Shown in pieces: positions 7,777-17,507 of a DNA stretch of 64,000 nt. The notes beneath the pieces are model-generated. The model made no database searches. It saw only the letters and a program-made list of their open reading frames with translations, and had not been told where the DNA came from. The position numbers were made by a program, and so were the translations under genes. Numbering within the stretch: the stretch's first letter is position 1; every line of letters begins with the position of its first letter. Source of the stretch: Lachnospiraceae bacterium (lineage in GTDB: Bacteria > Bacillota > Clostridia > Lachnospirales > Lachnospiraceae); contig JAEENL010000141.1 of NCBI GenBank assembly GCA_016283775.1, positions 1 to 64,000 on the forward strand, written 5' to 3'.

Positions 7777-9069
7777 ATGGCTGACCTTAAAAAACTGGCC
7801 GAAAGGGCTATCGAACTTATTAAAAAGAACTCCTGCGACGGATTTGTAAGGGTTTCAAGCAACAAAAAAAGCGAATTCAACATTGAAGGCGGTGAATTCA
7901 CCCTCTACAGGACACTGTTTGACGAAAACGTGGGTGTGGGAGTATATAAAGACACCAAAAAAGGTTATTATCAGACCAACAAGCTTACGGAAGAGGATAT
8001 TGACAAGGCAGTTGACGCAGCGATAACATCCGCGGAGTCTTCCCAGCCCGATGACGGAAACGTTCTCGCTCCCTGCGCAGGCACCTTCAATGATGTACAG
8101 GGCGTGTACGAATGCGATCAGGACAAGCTTTTCTTCCGTGTGAAAGAACTCAAGGAAACCCTCGAAAAGGACTTTCCTCTCATTCAGATCGTTGCGATCA
8201 TCGCACAGCACAACGCCGCAGACTATATTTACGCAACCACCGCGGGCACATTCAGCACCGAGCGCTTCGGTTCTTATTCCGTAACACTTGAGATCGCCGG
8301 TCACGAAGGCGACAAGACCAGTTCCATGGTTTACTCCGGAGCGGGCACACTTTCTCTTGACAAGCCGTTCCTCGATCTTGCTGATTTCCGTTTCCGTGTG
8401 GATACAGCTATCAAGCAGCTTCATGCGGAGCCCATCGAGGGCAAGTTCACCGGCACTATGGTCCTCACACCCGGCATCCTCGGAATGGCATTGTACTCCA
8501 TTTCCGGCATGGCAGGCGGCGGATCCATCCTCGACAAGTCCAGTATCTATCTGGATAAGCTCGGCAAAAAGATCGCGGATGAAAGGATCAACGTTACGTT
8601 TTCCGTTGACGACGAAAGGATCATCCATCATCCCGTTCTCACAGGCGACGGCTACAAGGCCGAGACCCAGGATTTCATCAAAGACGGCGTGCTGAACCGC
8701 TTCTCGATAAACGACTATATCTCAAGAAAGACCGGCTTTGAGAGGGCAAAGAACGACAGCGACGGAATGATCGTACGTCCGGGTGACAAGAGCCTTGACG
8801 AGATCATACAGGGCATCGAAAAGGGTATACTTGTCGGTGATTTCTCCGGCGGCCAGCCCGCGCCCAACGGTGAATTTTCCGGTATTGCGAAGGCTTCCTT
8901 CCTCATTGAGAACGGCAAAGTGACAAAGGCGCTTTCCGAGACCATGATCAACGGAAACTTCGCGGATATGGTAAACAACCTGCGCGGAATCTCAAAAGAG
9001 ACCATCGAGGACGGCTGGAGTTCGCTTCCTTACATGGCCTTCGACGGTATAGTGATAAGTGGTAAGTGA
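7777..9069 (+). CDS. pmbA: TldE/PmbA, non-catalytic partner of TldD
   Basis: A 430-residue TldD/PmbA-family protein without an HExxxH motif, as expected for TldE. Recognisable family regions include the N-terminal GFVRVSSNKKSEFNIEGGEF and the C-terminal GDFSGGQPAPNGEFSGIAKASFLIENG. AGGAGGAAG lies at the end of tldD, before ATG 7777. It forms the heterodimeric protease with TldD. The methionine aminopeptidase gene follows ten bases later, grouping three peptide-processing enzymes in one transcript. Confidence 0.92.
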   Translation: MADLKKLAERAIELIKKNSCDGFVRVSSNKKSEFNIEGGEFTLYRTLFDENVGVGVYKDTKKGYYQTNKLTEEDIDKAVDAAITSAESSQPDDGNVLAPCAGTFNDVQGVYECDQDKLFFRVKELKETLEKDFPLIQIVAIIAQHNAADYIYATTAGTFSTERFGSYSVTLEIAGHEGDKTSSMVYSGAGTLSLDKPFLDLADFRFRVDTAIKQLHAEPIEGKFTGTMVLTPGILGMALYSISGMAGGGSILDKSSIYLDKLGKKIADERINVTFSVDDERIIHHPVLTGDGYKAETQDFIKDGVLNRFSINDYISRKTGFERAKNDSDGMIVRPGDKSLDEIIQGIEKGILVGDFSGGQPAPNGEFSGIAKASFLIENGKVTKALSETMINGNFADMVNNLRGISKETIEDGWSSLPYMAFDGIVISGK

Positions 9070-9079
9070 GGTAAGATAA

Positions 9080-9955
9080 ATGTCTGTCAGATTCAGAGAT
9101 GATGATGCCTGCTGGTGCGGCAGCGGAAAAATGTATGTAAACTGTCACAAGGACTTTGACGCCCGTATCAAACGGGCCAGAATGCAGATGCACAAGGTTC
9201 CGAGCCGTGACATGATAAAAACTCCGGCTCAGGTGGAAAAGATAAAGGAAAGCGCAAAGATCAATGTTGCGGTGCTGGATTATATCAGCGAGAGGATATG
9301 CGAAGGCATGCCCACGAGCGACATAGACAAAATGGTCTATGAGCAGACCACAAAAATGGGCGGCATCCCCGCTCCCCTTAATTACGAGGGCTTCCCCTAC
9401 AGTGTCTGCACATCCGTAAACAATCAGGTCTGCCACGGTTTTCCGTCCGACAAGGTCATCCTTAAGTCCGGAGATATCATAAACGTAGACTGTTCCACCA
9501 TCCTTGACGGATATTTTTCCGATTCATCCAGAATGTTCATGATAGGTGACGTAGATCCCAAGGCAAAAAAACTGGTCGAAGTCACAAAAGAGTGCATGAT
9601 GCTCGGCTTTAAGGCCGTCAAGCCCTGGGGATACCTGGGCGACATGGGACAGGCAGTCCACGATCATGCATATTCCAACGGTTACACCATTGTCCGTGAG
9701 ATCGGCGGCCACGGCGTCGGAGTACAGTTCCACGAGGAGCCGTGGGTCGGCTATCACACAAAGCGCGGAACCGACATTCTCCTCGCTCCCGGACTTATGT
9801 TCACCATCGAACCCATGGTAAATATGGGACGCGAAGACATCTATGTCGACGACGAGAACGGCTGGGAAGTGTACACCGAAGACGGTTCGCTTTCCGCACA
9901 ATGGGAGATACAGGTACTTGTTACCGAAACAGGCGCAGAGATAATTTCATGGTGA
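9080..9955 (+). CDS. map: Methionine aminopeptidase type I with SEC-C zinc motif
   Basis: A 291-residue type I MetAP. An N-terminal SEC-C-like knuckle (CWCGSGKMYVNCH, residues about 11-23) precedes the pita-bread catalytic domain. Metal ligands are visible in NVDCSTILDGYFSDSSRMF (Asp pair), GHGVGVQFHEEP (His) and FTIEPMV (Glu). The SEC-C form is common in Clostridia and is thought to help ribosome binding. It removes initiator Met. It is the last gene of the tldD-tldE-map unit and is followed by a hairpin terminator. Confidence 0.95.
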   Translation: MSVRFRDDDACWCGSGKMYVNCHKDFDARIKRARMQMHKVPSRDMIKTPAQVEKIKESAKINVAVLDYISERICEGMPTSDIDKMVYEQTTKMGGIPAPLNYEGFPYSVCTSVNNQVCHGFPSDKVILKSGDIINVDCSTILDGYFSDSSRMFMIGDVDPKAKKLVEVTKECMMLGFKAVKPWGYLGDMGQAVHDHAYSNGYTIVREIGGHGVGVQFHEEPWVGYHTKRGTDILLAPGLMFTIEPMVNMGREDIYVDDENGWEVYTEDGSLSAQWEIQVLVTETGAEIISW

Positions 9956-9963
9956 TCAAAAAT

Positions 9964-9996
9964 ACAGCCCCGGGTGCGAATAGCATCCGGGGCTGT
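9964..9996. terminator. Hairpin terminator between map and the cellobiose phosphorylase gene
   Basis: A 14-bp stem (9964-9977 with 9983-9996, one G.T pair) with a five-base loop. On the minus strand it is followed by ATTTTTG, so it is a good terminator for the convergent phosphorylase gene; on the plus strand the T-tract is poor. Confidence 0.75.
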
Positions 9997-10027
9997 CTTA
10001 CGGGGAATACGATCCTTCGGGATTAGC

Positions 10028-12463
10028 TTAACCCATTACCACCTTGACATCGTATTCTTTCCTTCCTTCTTCGAAAGGAACTACGTTGCCTTCTGTCTTT
10101 ACGCCGTTCACGATGAGCTCTTTTACGCCCTTTTGAACGCCGGAGGGATTTTCGACGCTGATGTGGTATTCAGCCCCGCGGAATCTGCGGACAAGCTTGA
10201 AGCCGCCGAAACCTTCGGGAACACAGGGATTGATGGAAAGGCCCTTGTGTGTCGGATAGATACCCAGAATGTACTGGGAGATGTTTACAAATGTCCATGC
10301 AGCCGTACCCGTGAGCCAGCTGTTCTTTGCTTCGCCGTGGAATTTGGCGTCGCGGCCCGCTACCATCTGGGAATATACATAAGGCTCGGTGCGATGGATC
10401 TCGCTGAATTCTTCACAGTAAGCGGGGCAGGTCTTTTTGTAGATCTCAAAAGCTCTGCTTCCGCGTCCTACAACCGTTTCCGCTATGGATACCCAAGGAT
10501 TGTTGTGGCAGAAGATTCCGGCGTTTTCCTTGTATCCCGGAGGATATGAGGAAACCTCGCCAAGCTCTAAGTGATATCTGGTATAAGCAGGCTGAAGTAT
10601 CATCACGCCGTACTTTGTGTCAAGTCGTTCTTTTACGGAATCGAGCGCCGTAACCGCATTTCCTTCTTTTACTCCGATGCCGGCCATTACGCAGAAGCCC
10701 TGAGGCTCGATGAAGATCTGGCCTTCTTCGCACTCTGCGGAACCAACCTTGTGGCTGTATGCGTCATATGCTCTTACAAACCATTTTCCGTCCCAGCCGT
10801 CCTTGAGCACGGTATCGTACATCACGCTGACTTCTTTGCGGGCGCGGTCGGCTTCCGCCTTGTTGCCTGTGAGCTCGCAAAGCTCGGCATATTCTTCACC
10901 GTATTTTACAAACATTCCGGCGATGAATACGGATTCCGCAACAGGTCCTTCGCTCGGTCCGAAGGTCTGGAAGGACTCTCCGGGATGCTCGGAGAAGCAG
11001 TTGAGGTTAAGGCAGTCGTTCCAGTCGGCGCGGCCGATGAGGGGAAGTCCGTGAGGACCTTTATGTGTTGCAGTGAAATCAAAGGATCTCTTTAAGTGAT
11101 CCATGAGAGGAGTGGCTTTTGAAGCGTCGTTGTCAAAGGGCACCATCTCGTTGAGAATGGAGGTGTCGCCGGTTTCACGCACATATGCGCTCGTTCCTGC
11201 GATGAGCCAGAGCGGATCGTCGTTGAAGCCGCTTCCGATGTCGGAATTTCCCTTCTTTGTGAGAGGCTGGTACTGATGGTATGCGCGTCCGTCCTCAAAC
11301 TGTGTGGAAGCGATGTCGATGATCCTTTCCCTTGCGCGGTCCGGGATAAGGTGAACAAATCCGAGAAGGTCCTGACATGAATCTCTGAAGCCCATGCCTC
11401 TGCCGATGCCGGATTCGTAGTAGGATGCGGAACGTGACATGTTGAAGGTTACCATGCACTGGTACTGGTTCCAGATGTTTACCATGCGGTTGACCTTTTC
11501 GTCACCGGATTCCACGTGGTATATGGACAAAAGATTGTCCCAGTATGCCTTGAGCTCGTTGAATGCTTTTTCAACATCAGCGTCGGTAGCATATTTTCCA
11601 AAAAGCTTTTCTGCGGGCTTTTTGTTGATTATGCCGTAGGATTCCCATTTTTCTTCATCCGGATTTTCGATGTATCCCAAAACGAAGATAAGGGATGTGG
11701 ATTCGCCGGGCTTTAAGGAAATGTTGATCTGGTGGGATGCGATGGGAGACCATCCGCTCGCAACAGTGTTTCCCGCCTTGCCGTTTACCACAACGTCGGG
11801 ACGGTCATTGTTGTTGTATGCTCCCAGGAAATCGTCTCTTATGGTGTCAAATCCGTCAATGGGACGGTTTACAGAGAAGAAAGCATAGTGGTTTCTTCTC
11901 TCACGGTATTCCGTCTTGTGATAGATGACAGAACCCTTGATCTCCACTTCGCCACAGGAGAGCAGACGCTGGAAGTTTTTCATGTCATCGTCGGCATTCC
12001 AGAGGCACCACTCGACATAGGAAAAAAGCTTAAATTCCTTAGTCTCCGGGGATTCGTTGGTAATGGTGACCTTGTTTATCTCGCAGGCGTCCTTGCAGGG
12101 AACAAATGCGAGCACTTCAGCCTTGAGGCCGTTCTTTTTGCCTGTGAAACGGCTGTAGCCGATGCCGTGACGGCACTCGTAAAAGTCGAGAGGCGTTTTT
12201 GAAGGCTGCCATCCGGGATTCCAGATGTCCTTGCCGTCGTTGATATAGTAGTACTTGCCGTTGTTGTCGGCAGGCACGTTGTTGTACCTGTATCTGGTGA
12301 GGCGGAGCAGTTTTGCGTCCTTAAAAAAGCTGTAGCCGCCGCTTGTGTTTGAGATAAGAGAGAAAAATTCGTCCGTACCGAGATAGTTGATCCAGGGGAG
12401 CGGCGTTTTTGGGGTAGTGATGACATACTCTTTTGCGGCATCGTCAAAATAACCGAATTTCAT
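10028..12463 (-). CDS. Cellobiose phosphorylase (GH94)
   Basis: An 811-residue GH94 inverting phosphorylase, the usual length for cellobiose phosphorylase. It converts cellobiose plus phosphate to glucose 1-phosphate and glucose in the cytoplasm. The N-terminal MKFGYFDD and [10 protein letters not shown] are family hallmarks. The active-site loop [10 protein letters not shown] (Asp480, Asp483) contains the general acid, and the C-terminal [11 protein letters not shown] is conserved. The length and the [11 protein letters not shown] motif favour cellobiose over chitobiose or cellodextrin phosphorylase. It lies 47 bp downstream of a LacI-family gene on the same strand and probably shares its operator-controlled promoter. 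Confidence 0.93.
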   Translation of the reverse strand: MKFGYFDDAAKEYVITTPKTPLPWINYLGTDEFFSLISNTSGGYSFFKDAKLLRLTRYRYNNVPADNNGKYYYINDGKDIWNPGWQPSKTPLDFYECRHGIGYSRFTGKKNGLKAEVLAFVPCKDACEINKVTITNESPETKEFKLFSYVEWCLWNADDDMKNFQRLLSCGEVEIKGSVIYHKTEYRERRNHYAFFSVNRPIDGFDTIRDDFLGAYNNNDRPDVVVNGKAGNTVASGWSPIASHQINISLKPGESTSLIFVLGYIENPDEEKWESYGIINKKPAEKLFGKYATDADVEKAFNELKAYWDNLLSIYHVESGDEKVNRMVNIWNQYQCMVTFNMSRSASYYESGIGRGMGFRDSCQDLLGFVHLIPDRARERIIDIASTQFEDGRAYHQYQPLTKKGNSDIGSGFNDDPLWLIAGTSAYVRETGDTSILNEMVPFDNDASKATPLMDHLKRSFDFTATHKGPHGLPLIGRADWNDCLNLNCFSEHPGESFQTFGPSEGPVAESVFIAGMFVKYGEEYAELCELTGNKAEADRARKEVSVMYDTVLKDGWDGKWFVRAYDAYSHKVGSAECEEGQIFIEPQGFCVMAGIGVKEGNAVTALDSVKERLDTKYGVMILQPAYTRYHLELGEVSSYPPGYKENAGIFCHNNPWVSIAETVVGRGSRAFEIYKKTCPAYCEEFSEIHRTEPYVYSQMVAGRDAKFHGEAKNSWLTGTAAWTFVNISQYILGIYPTHKGLSINPCVPEGFGGFKLVRRFRGAEYHISVENPSGVQKGVKELIVNGVKTEGNVVPFEEGRKEYDVKVVMG

Positions 12464-12510
12464 GTTGGGGTTTCTCCTGTTCTTTTATATTTGCCAACGG
12501 CGTCCTTATC

Positions 12511-13539
12511 TCATGACTGGCGCCTTGTGTTCAGGTTCTTTACCGTTTTTCCCGCGTATACTTCGCCCTCGACCATGATCTGTTCCTCGATGGTCGTGCG
12601 GGGGCGTTCTATGAGGTCGATAAGCTGCTGGGCCGCAGCCATACCGATGCGTTCCGTGTCCTGGCGGAGCGTGGTGAGCTTCGGCTCGATGTGCCTTCCT
12701 ATGCGGATGCCGTCATAGCCTGCAACAGAAATGTCCGCTGGGATCGAGAGCCCTCGTTCTTTGATGGCGTTTATGCCGCCGTAGCAGGAAAAATCGTCGG
12801 GATAAAGGATGCAGGTCGGAGGATTTTTGAGCGAGAGCAGTTCCTCCGTCATCTGTGTCGCGATCCTTGTGTTTCTGTAAGGGGCTTCTTTTATATATTC
12901 ATCGGGGATGTGTATGTCAAACTCTTCGAGTGTTTTAAAGAAGGAAGAGAGTCTGGCATCGGTAACCGCAGATTTTGCGCCATGTATATAAGCGATCTTT
13001 CTGTGACCTTTTGCAAGGATGAACGTCACAAGATCGCGCATCCCTTTTACATTATCGGAAAGAATGGAAGAGTGTCCGTTAAAGGTATGGTCTATGGTAA
13101 CGATGGGAAGTCCGCTGTTTACAAGCTCCGCAACCTCGGGATCGTAGAAATCCACGCATGCGATCAGAGCCCCGTCAAAGCCTCTGTATCTGCAGTGGTC
13201 CTTGTAGCTCATCCGTCCGGGGCGGGTCTTGCTGCCGTTTATGAATGTTATGTCATAGCCTTTACTCTCGGCGCCGCGCTTGAAGCTGTCGAGCACGTAT
13301 GAAAAATAGTCGTGCGTCAGGCCGCTTTGCGCTTCGTCGGCATAGAGCACACCAATGTTGTAAGTCCTGTTCGTTTTCAAGGCTCTGGCTGAAGAGTTCG
13401 GAAAATATCCGAGCTTTCTCGCAACTTCGCGGACAAGGGTCTTAGTCTCGTCACTTACGTCGCTCTGATCGTTCAATGCCTTGCTGACAGTGGCCGGGCT
13501 GACGTTGCATTCTTTTGCGATATCCTTTAACGAAACCAC
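12511..13539 (-). CDS. LacI-family transcriptional repressor
   Basis: A 342-residue LacI/GalR regulator. The HTH is VSLKDIAKECNVSPATVSKALN with the hinge helix NSSARALK; the remainder is the sugar-binding domain. I use the GTG at 13539 because GGGAGG lies six bases before it and the HTH starts at residue 3; the longer in-frame ATG at 13611 lies in the -35 box. As first gene of a two-gene unit with cellobiose phosphorylase it probably responds to cellobiose or a breakdown product. An operator of LacI type lies between its promoter and start, consistent with autorepression. Confidence 0.9.
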   Translation of the reverse strand: MVSLKDIAKECNVSPATVSKALNDQSDVSDETKTLVREVARKLGYFPNSSARALKTNRTYNIGVLYADEAQSGLTHDYFSYVLDSFKRGAESKGYDITFINGSKTRPGRMSYKDHCRYRGFDGALIACVDFYDPEVAELVNSGLPIVTIDHTFNGHSSILSDNVKGMRDLVTFILAKGHRKIAYIHGAKSAVTDARLSSFFKTLEEFDIHIPDEYIKEAPYRNTRIATQMTEELLSLKNPPTCILYPDDFSCYGGINAIKERGLSIPADISVAGYDGIRIGRHIEPKLTTLRQDTERIGMAAAQQLIDLIERPRTTIEEQIMVEGEVYAGKTVKNLNTRRQS

Positions 13540-13562
13540 GGTAAACCTCCCTGTGATTGTTT

Positions 13563-13611
13563 CGAAATCGTTTTCGTAAAATAATATACAACAATTTATA
13601 CAATATTGCAA
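13563..13611 (-). promoter_or_regulatory. Promoter and LacI-type operator of the repressor-phosphorylase operon
   Basis: On the minus strand TTGCAA (13606-13611), 17 bp, TATATT (13583-13588). Directly downstream the 14-bp CGAAATCGTTTTCG (13563-13576) matches its own reverse complement at 12 of 14 positions and has the central CG typical of LacI-family operators. It covers the expected transcription start. Confidence 0.75.
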
Positions 13612-13666
13612 TAGAAAAATTTTACGATTTTATGCATTATTTACTAGCCGCGGATGAAAAAACTAT

Positions 13667-13695
13667 TTGTTTTTTTCCGCAAGATGCCGTATATT
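13667..13695 (+). promoter_or_regulatory. Putative sigma-A promoter of trmB-dacF
   Basis: TTGTTT (13667-13672), 17-bp spacer, TATATT (13690-13695), about 58 bp before the trmB start. It is divergent from the LacI promoter. Confidence 0.45.
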
Positions 13696-13752
13696 TTGTA
13701 TACGAACATTATGATAAAAAGGTGTATAAGCTGAAAGGATACATAGCAGCAA

Positions 13753-14394
13753 ATGAGATTAAAGAATGTAAAAGGCGCCGCGGAGAAGGTGGAAACAAGC
13801 GGGTTTGTGATACATGACGCGGCCGGACACAAAGGAAACTGGAACAAGATATTCGGAAACGGCAATCCGCTCCATGTGGAGATCGGGATGGGAAAAGGAA
13901 GGTTCATAACAACTCTGGCAAAACAGAATCCTGATGTGAACTACCTTGGAATAGAGAGATATTCAAGCGTTCTCGTGCGCGCTATCGAAAAACGGGAAGC
14001 CGAGGAGGAGCCTGTCGGTAACCTCTTTTTTCTGTGCGAGGACGCGGAAAACATAACGGACATGTTCGGAGAGGGCGAAGTGGGACGGATATACTTAAAC
14101 TTTTCCGATCCCTGGCCCAAGGCCAGACATGCCAAAAGACGGTTGACATCAAAGGAATATCTTGTAAAATATGATAGGATATTGGACAGAGACGGCAGGA
14201 TAGTCTTTAAGACCGACAACCGTGATCTGTTTGATTTTTCCGTTGAAGAAATGCAGGAAAACGGCTGGACACTTGAAACCGTGACATACGATCTTCATAA
14301 GAGCGAGCTTGCGCCGGCAAATGTGATGACCGAATACGAAGAAAAGTTTTCGGCACTGGGAAATAAGATATGCTGTCTTATCGCAAAAAGATAA
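13753..14394 (+). CDS. trmB: tRNA (guanine-N7-)-methyltransferase TrmB
   Basis: A 213-residue class I SAM methyltransferase that makes m7G46 in tRNA. Motif I is HVEIGMGKGRFI. The family hallmark NFSDPWPKARHAKRRLTSKEYL carries the catalytic Asp and the tRNA-binding Lys/Arg run, and a C-terminal NVMTEYEEKF matches TrmB. The ribosome binding site before ATG 13753 is weak (GAAAGG about 15 bases upstream), so a slightly different start is possible. The 3' end overlaps dacF by 25 bp. Confidence 0.93.
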   Translation: MRLKNVKGAAEKVETSGFVIHDAAGHKGNWNKIFGNGNPLHVEIGMGKGRFITTLAKQNPDVNYLGIERYSSVLVRAIEKREAEEEPVGNLFFLCEDAENITDMFGEGEVGRIYLNFSDPWPKARHAKRRLTSKEYLVKYDRILDRDGRIVFKTDNRDLFDFSVEEMQENGWTLETVTYDLHKSELAPANVMTEYEEKFSALGNKICCLIAKR

Positions 14395-15827
14395 AGAACA
14401 GAGTTAACAAAACAATAAAGAGATGTCTTACGCTTACCGCCGCCGGAGTGATACTTATGACGGCTGTTTTTTCGTATCTTCCGGTACCTGTTCATGCGGG
14501 AGAGATAAATACGGCAAGTCCTACAGGCGCGGCGCTTCCCGAGACAAAAAAGGACGTGTGGCCCGAGGCTCCTGAGATAAGCGCGGAAGCGGCGATACTT
14601 TTTGAAGTCAGCACCGGGACCACGGTATACAGTAAAAACGCGACAGAAAAATATTATCCCGCAAGCACCACGAAGCTCATGACAGCGCTTCTTGCGGTGG
14701 AGCGGTGCCCATTGTCCGATGTGGTGACCATGTCGTATGAGGCGATAAGCAGCGTGGGCTGGGATTCCTCAAGGATCGGCGTGATCTCGGGAGAAAAGCT
14801 CACGATGGAGCAGTGCCTCTATTCCATTCTCCTTGCTTCCGCGAACGAAGTGACATATGCGGTTGCCGAGCATATCGGAAGCACCTCTGAAAATTTTGTC
14901 AAGATGATGAATCAGAGAGCGGCGGAGCTGGGGCTTATAAACACAAATTTTACCAATCCTCACGGGCTTCATGACGAATTCCATTACACCTGCGCATACG
15001 ACCTTGCGCTCATCATGAAGAAGTGCATCGAATATACCACGTTTTGCAGGATCTCAAACAATCACTATTACGAGATCCCGCCCACGAATCTGTGCGAAGA
15101 ATCGCGAGTGATCGCGCAGACACACCAGATCCTCAGAAAAAAGATCAAGTATGACGGTGTTTTCGCCGGAAAAACAGGACATACCGACGAAGCGGGAAAC
15201 TGCCTTGTGACCGCCTGCGAGCGGGACGGGCTGCAGTTTATCTGCGTCGTGCTGAAAGAGCCCACATCTGAGAGCTGTTACACCGACACCATCGCGCTTT
15301 TTGATTACGGATATCAGAACTTTTCAAAGGTATCGATGTCCGCGTCCGACAACGGGACCAAGTCAAATGCATTTCCCGTACTCTTTTCAGATGAGGACGC
15401 GTTTGTCTATGAAGTGTCTTCGGCGCTTTCTGTATCGGAGGCCACGGTGTTGTTACCTGTGGGAGCGTCCTTTGAAGATGTAAAGAATGAGTGCACTCTC
15501 ACGCCTCTTTTAAAGACCGAAAAAGGCGAAAATGTGATCGGCACCGCATATTTCTACTATGCCGGGGTGAGAGTCGGAAACACTGAGATCATCTATACTG
15601 CGGACAAGGAAGAAGTGCTTGACGAAGCGGCTTACTATATGGCGCAGTACGGGAACACTCCGGAATTCGATCAGGCGGAATATGACAGGATCAGGGGAAT
15701 ACTTCCTGAGCCCGAACCCGAGCCGGAAAAAGACCTGAGGCCCATGATCATAGGATTTCTCACGGGCGGAGTGGTGCTGATCCTCGGCATCGTGGTCGTA
15801 TTGATGAACAACAGAAAACAGGGTTAG
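14370..15827 (+). CDS. dacF: D-alanyl-D-alanine carboxypeptidase (DacF/PBP5-like)
   Basis: A 485-residue class C low-molecular-weight penicillin-binding protein. The N-terminus has a hydrophobic signal segment (about 19-42). The three penicillin-binding motifs are present: STTK (Ser99 nucleophile), SAN (157-159) and KTG (268-270). A PBP5 C-terminal beta domain follows, then a single C-terminal membrane helix (about 455-478, IIGFLTGGVVLILGIVVVLM) and a short basic tail. It trims the terminal D-Ala of peptidoglycan stem peptides outside the membrane. The start overlaps trmB by 25 bp, implying translational coupling. Confidence 0.92.
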   Translation: MLSYRKKIKNRVNKTIKRCLTLTAAGVILMTAVFSYLPVPVHAGEINTASPTGAALPETKKDVWPEAPEISAEAAILFEVSTGTTVYSKNATEKYYPASTTKLMTALLAVERCPLSDVVTMSYEAISSVGWDSSRIGVISGEKLTMEQCLYSILLASANEVTYAVAEHIGSTSENFVKMMNQRAAELGLINTNFTNPHGLHDEFHYTCAYDLALIMKKCIEYTTFCRISNNHYYEIPPTNLCEESRVIAQTHQILRKKIKYDGVFAGKTGHTDEAGNCLVTACERDGLQFICVVLKEPTSESCYTDTIALFDYGYQNFSKVSMSASDNGTKSNAFPVLFSDEDAFVYEVSSALSVSEATVLLPVGASFEDVKNECTLTPLLKTEKGENVIGTAYFYYAGVRVGNTEIIYTADKEEVLDEAAYYMAQYGNTPEFDQAEYDRIRGILPEPEPEPEKDLRPMIIGFLTGGVVLILGIVVVLMNNRKQG

Positions 15828-15854
15828 AAAATATACGGAAAGGGAGGAATACGG

Positions 15855-17507
15855 ATGAAATGTCCAAATTGCGGCGGAGAGTTACGCTTTGATATAAAGA
15901 CACAAAAGAATGTCTGCGATTTTTGTGATTCGACGTTTGATATCGCTCCCGAGACCAATGACAAAGGCGGCAAAAAAAACGGGCAGGCCACAAAGCGCGC
16001 AAAGGTGCTTGAAGACGAGCATTCCGAAGTGCGTGAAAAAAGCGGCGGCAAGCTCAAAGTAAAGACCTTCCTCTGCCCAAACTGCGGCGGAGAGATCTAT
16101 GCGACAGATACCGAGGCCAATGAATTTTGCAGCTACTGCGGCTCCATGGTTATTTTACAGGAGCGCATCGACAATATTGACAGACCGGATTACATCATCC
16201 CGTTCAAGGTCGACAAAGACAGGTGCCGCGAGATCTACAACAAACACATCGGAAAGCTGATCTTTGCTCCGAAGGAGTTCAAGACTCCCGGAAACATCGA
16301 CAGATTCCGCCCTATATATACGCCTTACTGGGTATACGAGAGCAAATTTTCCGGCCACGGAAAACTAAAAGCAAAGCATGTCTATTCCAAAGGCAATTAC
16401 GAATACACCGAGCATCACGATTTCCTTTTTGATGTGGATGCGGAGTACGGCGGCATCTCTTTTGATGCGTCTTCTGCCTTTGATGACAATACAAGTGCGG
16501 CGATCGCGCCTTATGACTCGTCAAAGATGGAAAAGTTTGACGAACGATACCTTTCCGGCTTTTTTGCCGATATTCCCGATGTCAGGAACAAGGTCTACAC
16601 TGAAGACGCAAAGGAACTCATGAAGAGCGACGTTGCGGATAAGGCTCTTAAAAGCGAGGTGTTCAAAAAGTCCCGCGCCAAGCACAATGCGGACGGCAAA
16701 GGTGACGAACTGCCGTCGGGAGAGATCAAAGGGAAAAACGCGATGTTTCCTGTGTGGTTTTTGTCGTTCAGACACGGCGACCGCGTTTCCTATGCCGTGG
16801 TAAACGGTGAGAGCGGGAAGATCACCTGTGACACACCGATCAGCGTAACGAAATTTATGCTGTTTTCGCTGATACTTGCGATCCCGTTCTTTTTCCTATA
16901 CAATGCGGTCTTTATGATGCAGCCCATGGCAATGCAGCTTATCGCAGGACTTGTTACTTTTGCGCTGTCCCTTTATTACAGCTGGTATCTGGGGCAGGTG
17001 GAGATCTCCGAGAAGCGTTTTACCGACAAGGGTTATGTGCTGTCGCATGAAAAGGAACTCGGGAACGAACTGAAGGAAGCAAAAAAGCAGCTCGATGCCG
17101 CGGAGACGAAAAAAAAGGTAAAACCGGAATCTTTTTCGGGACAGTTGTATTTGCTGGTCTTTGCGGTGGCGTTTTTTGCCATCATAGGATTTGCCGTTGC
17201 CGAGGTGCTTTTGGAATTTGACGCGCTGGCGCTTGCGATCGCCGGTGTGCTTGCTTTTTTGATCATTTTCAGGACAAAGTGCGCAGACAAGAAGGACAAG
17301 ACCATCGCGATCGGGATCCTTGCGGTCTATGCGTACTGCGCGCTTGTTGCGCTCATCGAACCCGTGCGGGATCTGTTCTTTTATCTCGGATCGCTCCTTC
17401 AGGTGCTTTCGATGCTTGTGATCTTTTTAAGTGTCATCGCAAAGTACAACATCCTTGCGACCAGACCTCTGCCGCAGCTTAAGGGAAGGGGGCATGACGC
17501 ACAATGA
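15855..17507 (+). CDS. Double zinc-ribbon membrane protein (TFIIB-type zinc ribbon)
   Basis: A 550-residue protein. Two N-terminal zinc ribbons are seen: CPNCGG...CDFC (residues 3-25) and CPNCGG...CSYCG (about 74-96). A soluble central domain follows, and at least five hydrophobic segments occupy the C-terminal part (from about residue 333, MLFSLILAIPFFFLYNAVF, to about 530). Proteins of this design are widespread in Clostridia, have no established function, and often neighbour TPM-domain proteins, as here: the next gene starts inside its stop (ATGA overlap at 17504). A membrane-repair or chaperone-like role is only a guess. Confidence 0.75.
   Translation: MKCPNCGGELRFDIKTQKNVCDFCDSTFDIAPETNDKGGKKNGQATKRAKVLEDEHSEVREKSGGKLKVKTFLCPNCGGEIYATDTEANEFCSYCGSMVILQERIDNIDRPDYIIPFKVDKDRCREIYNKHIGKLIFAPKEFKTPGNIDRFRPIYTPYWVYESKFSGHGKLKAKHVYSKGNYEYTEHHDFLFDVDAEYGGISFDASSAFDDNTSAAIAPYDSSKMEKFDERYLSGFFADIPDVRNKVYTEDAKELMKSDVADKALKSEVFKKSRAKHNADGKGDELPSGEIKGKNAMFPVWFLSFRHGDRVSYAVVNGESGKITCDTPISVTKFMLFSLILAIPFFFLYNAVFMMQPMAMQLIAGLVTFALSLYYSWYLGQVEISEKRFTDKGYVLSHEKELGNELKEAKKQLDAAETKKKVKPESFSGQLYLLVFAVAFFAIIGFAVAEVLLEFDALALAIAGVLAFLIIFRTKCADKKDKTIAIGILAVYAYCALVALIEPVRDLFFYLGSLLQVLSMLVIFLSVIAKYNILATRPLPQLKGRGHDAQ

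Noticed and set aside
7855-8631. A 258-codon minus-strand frame
   Set aside because: Lies antisense inside tldE, which has full family similarity; no start signal or domain.
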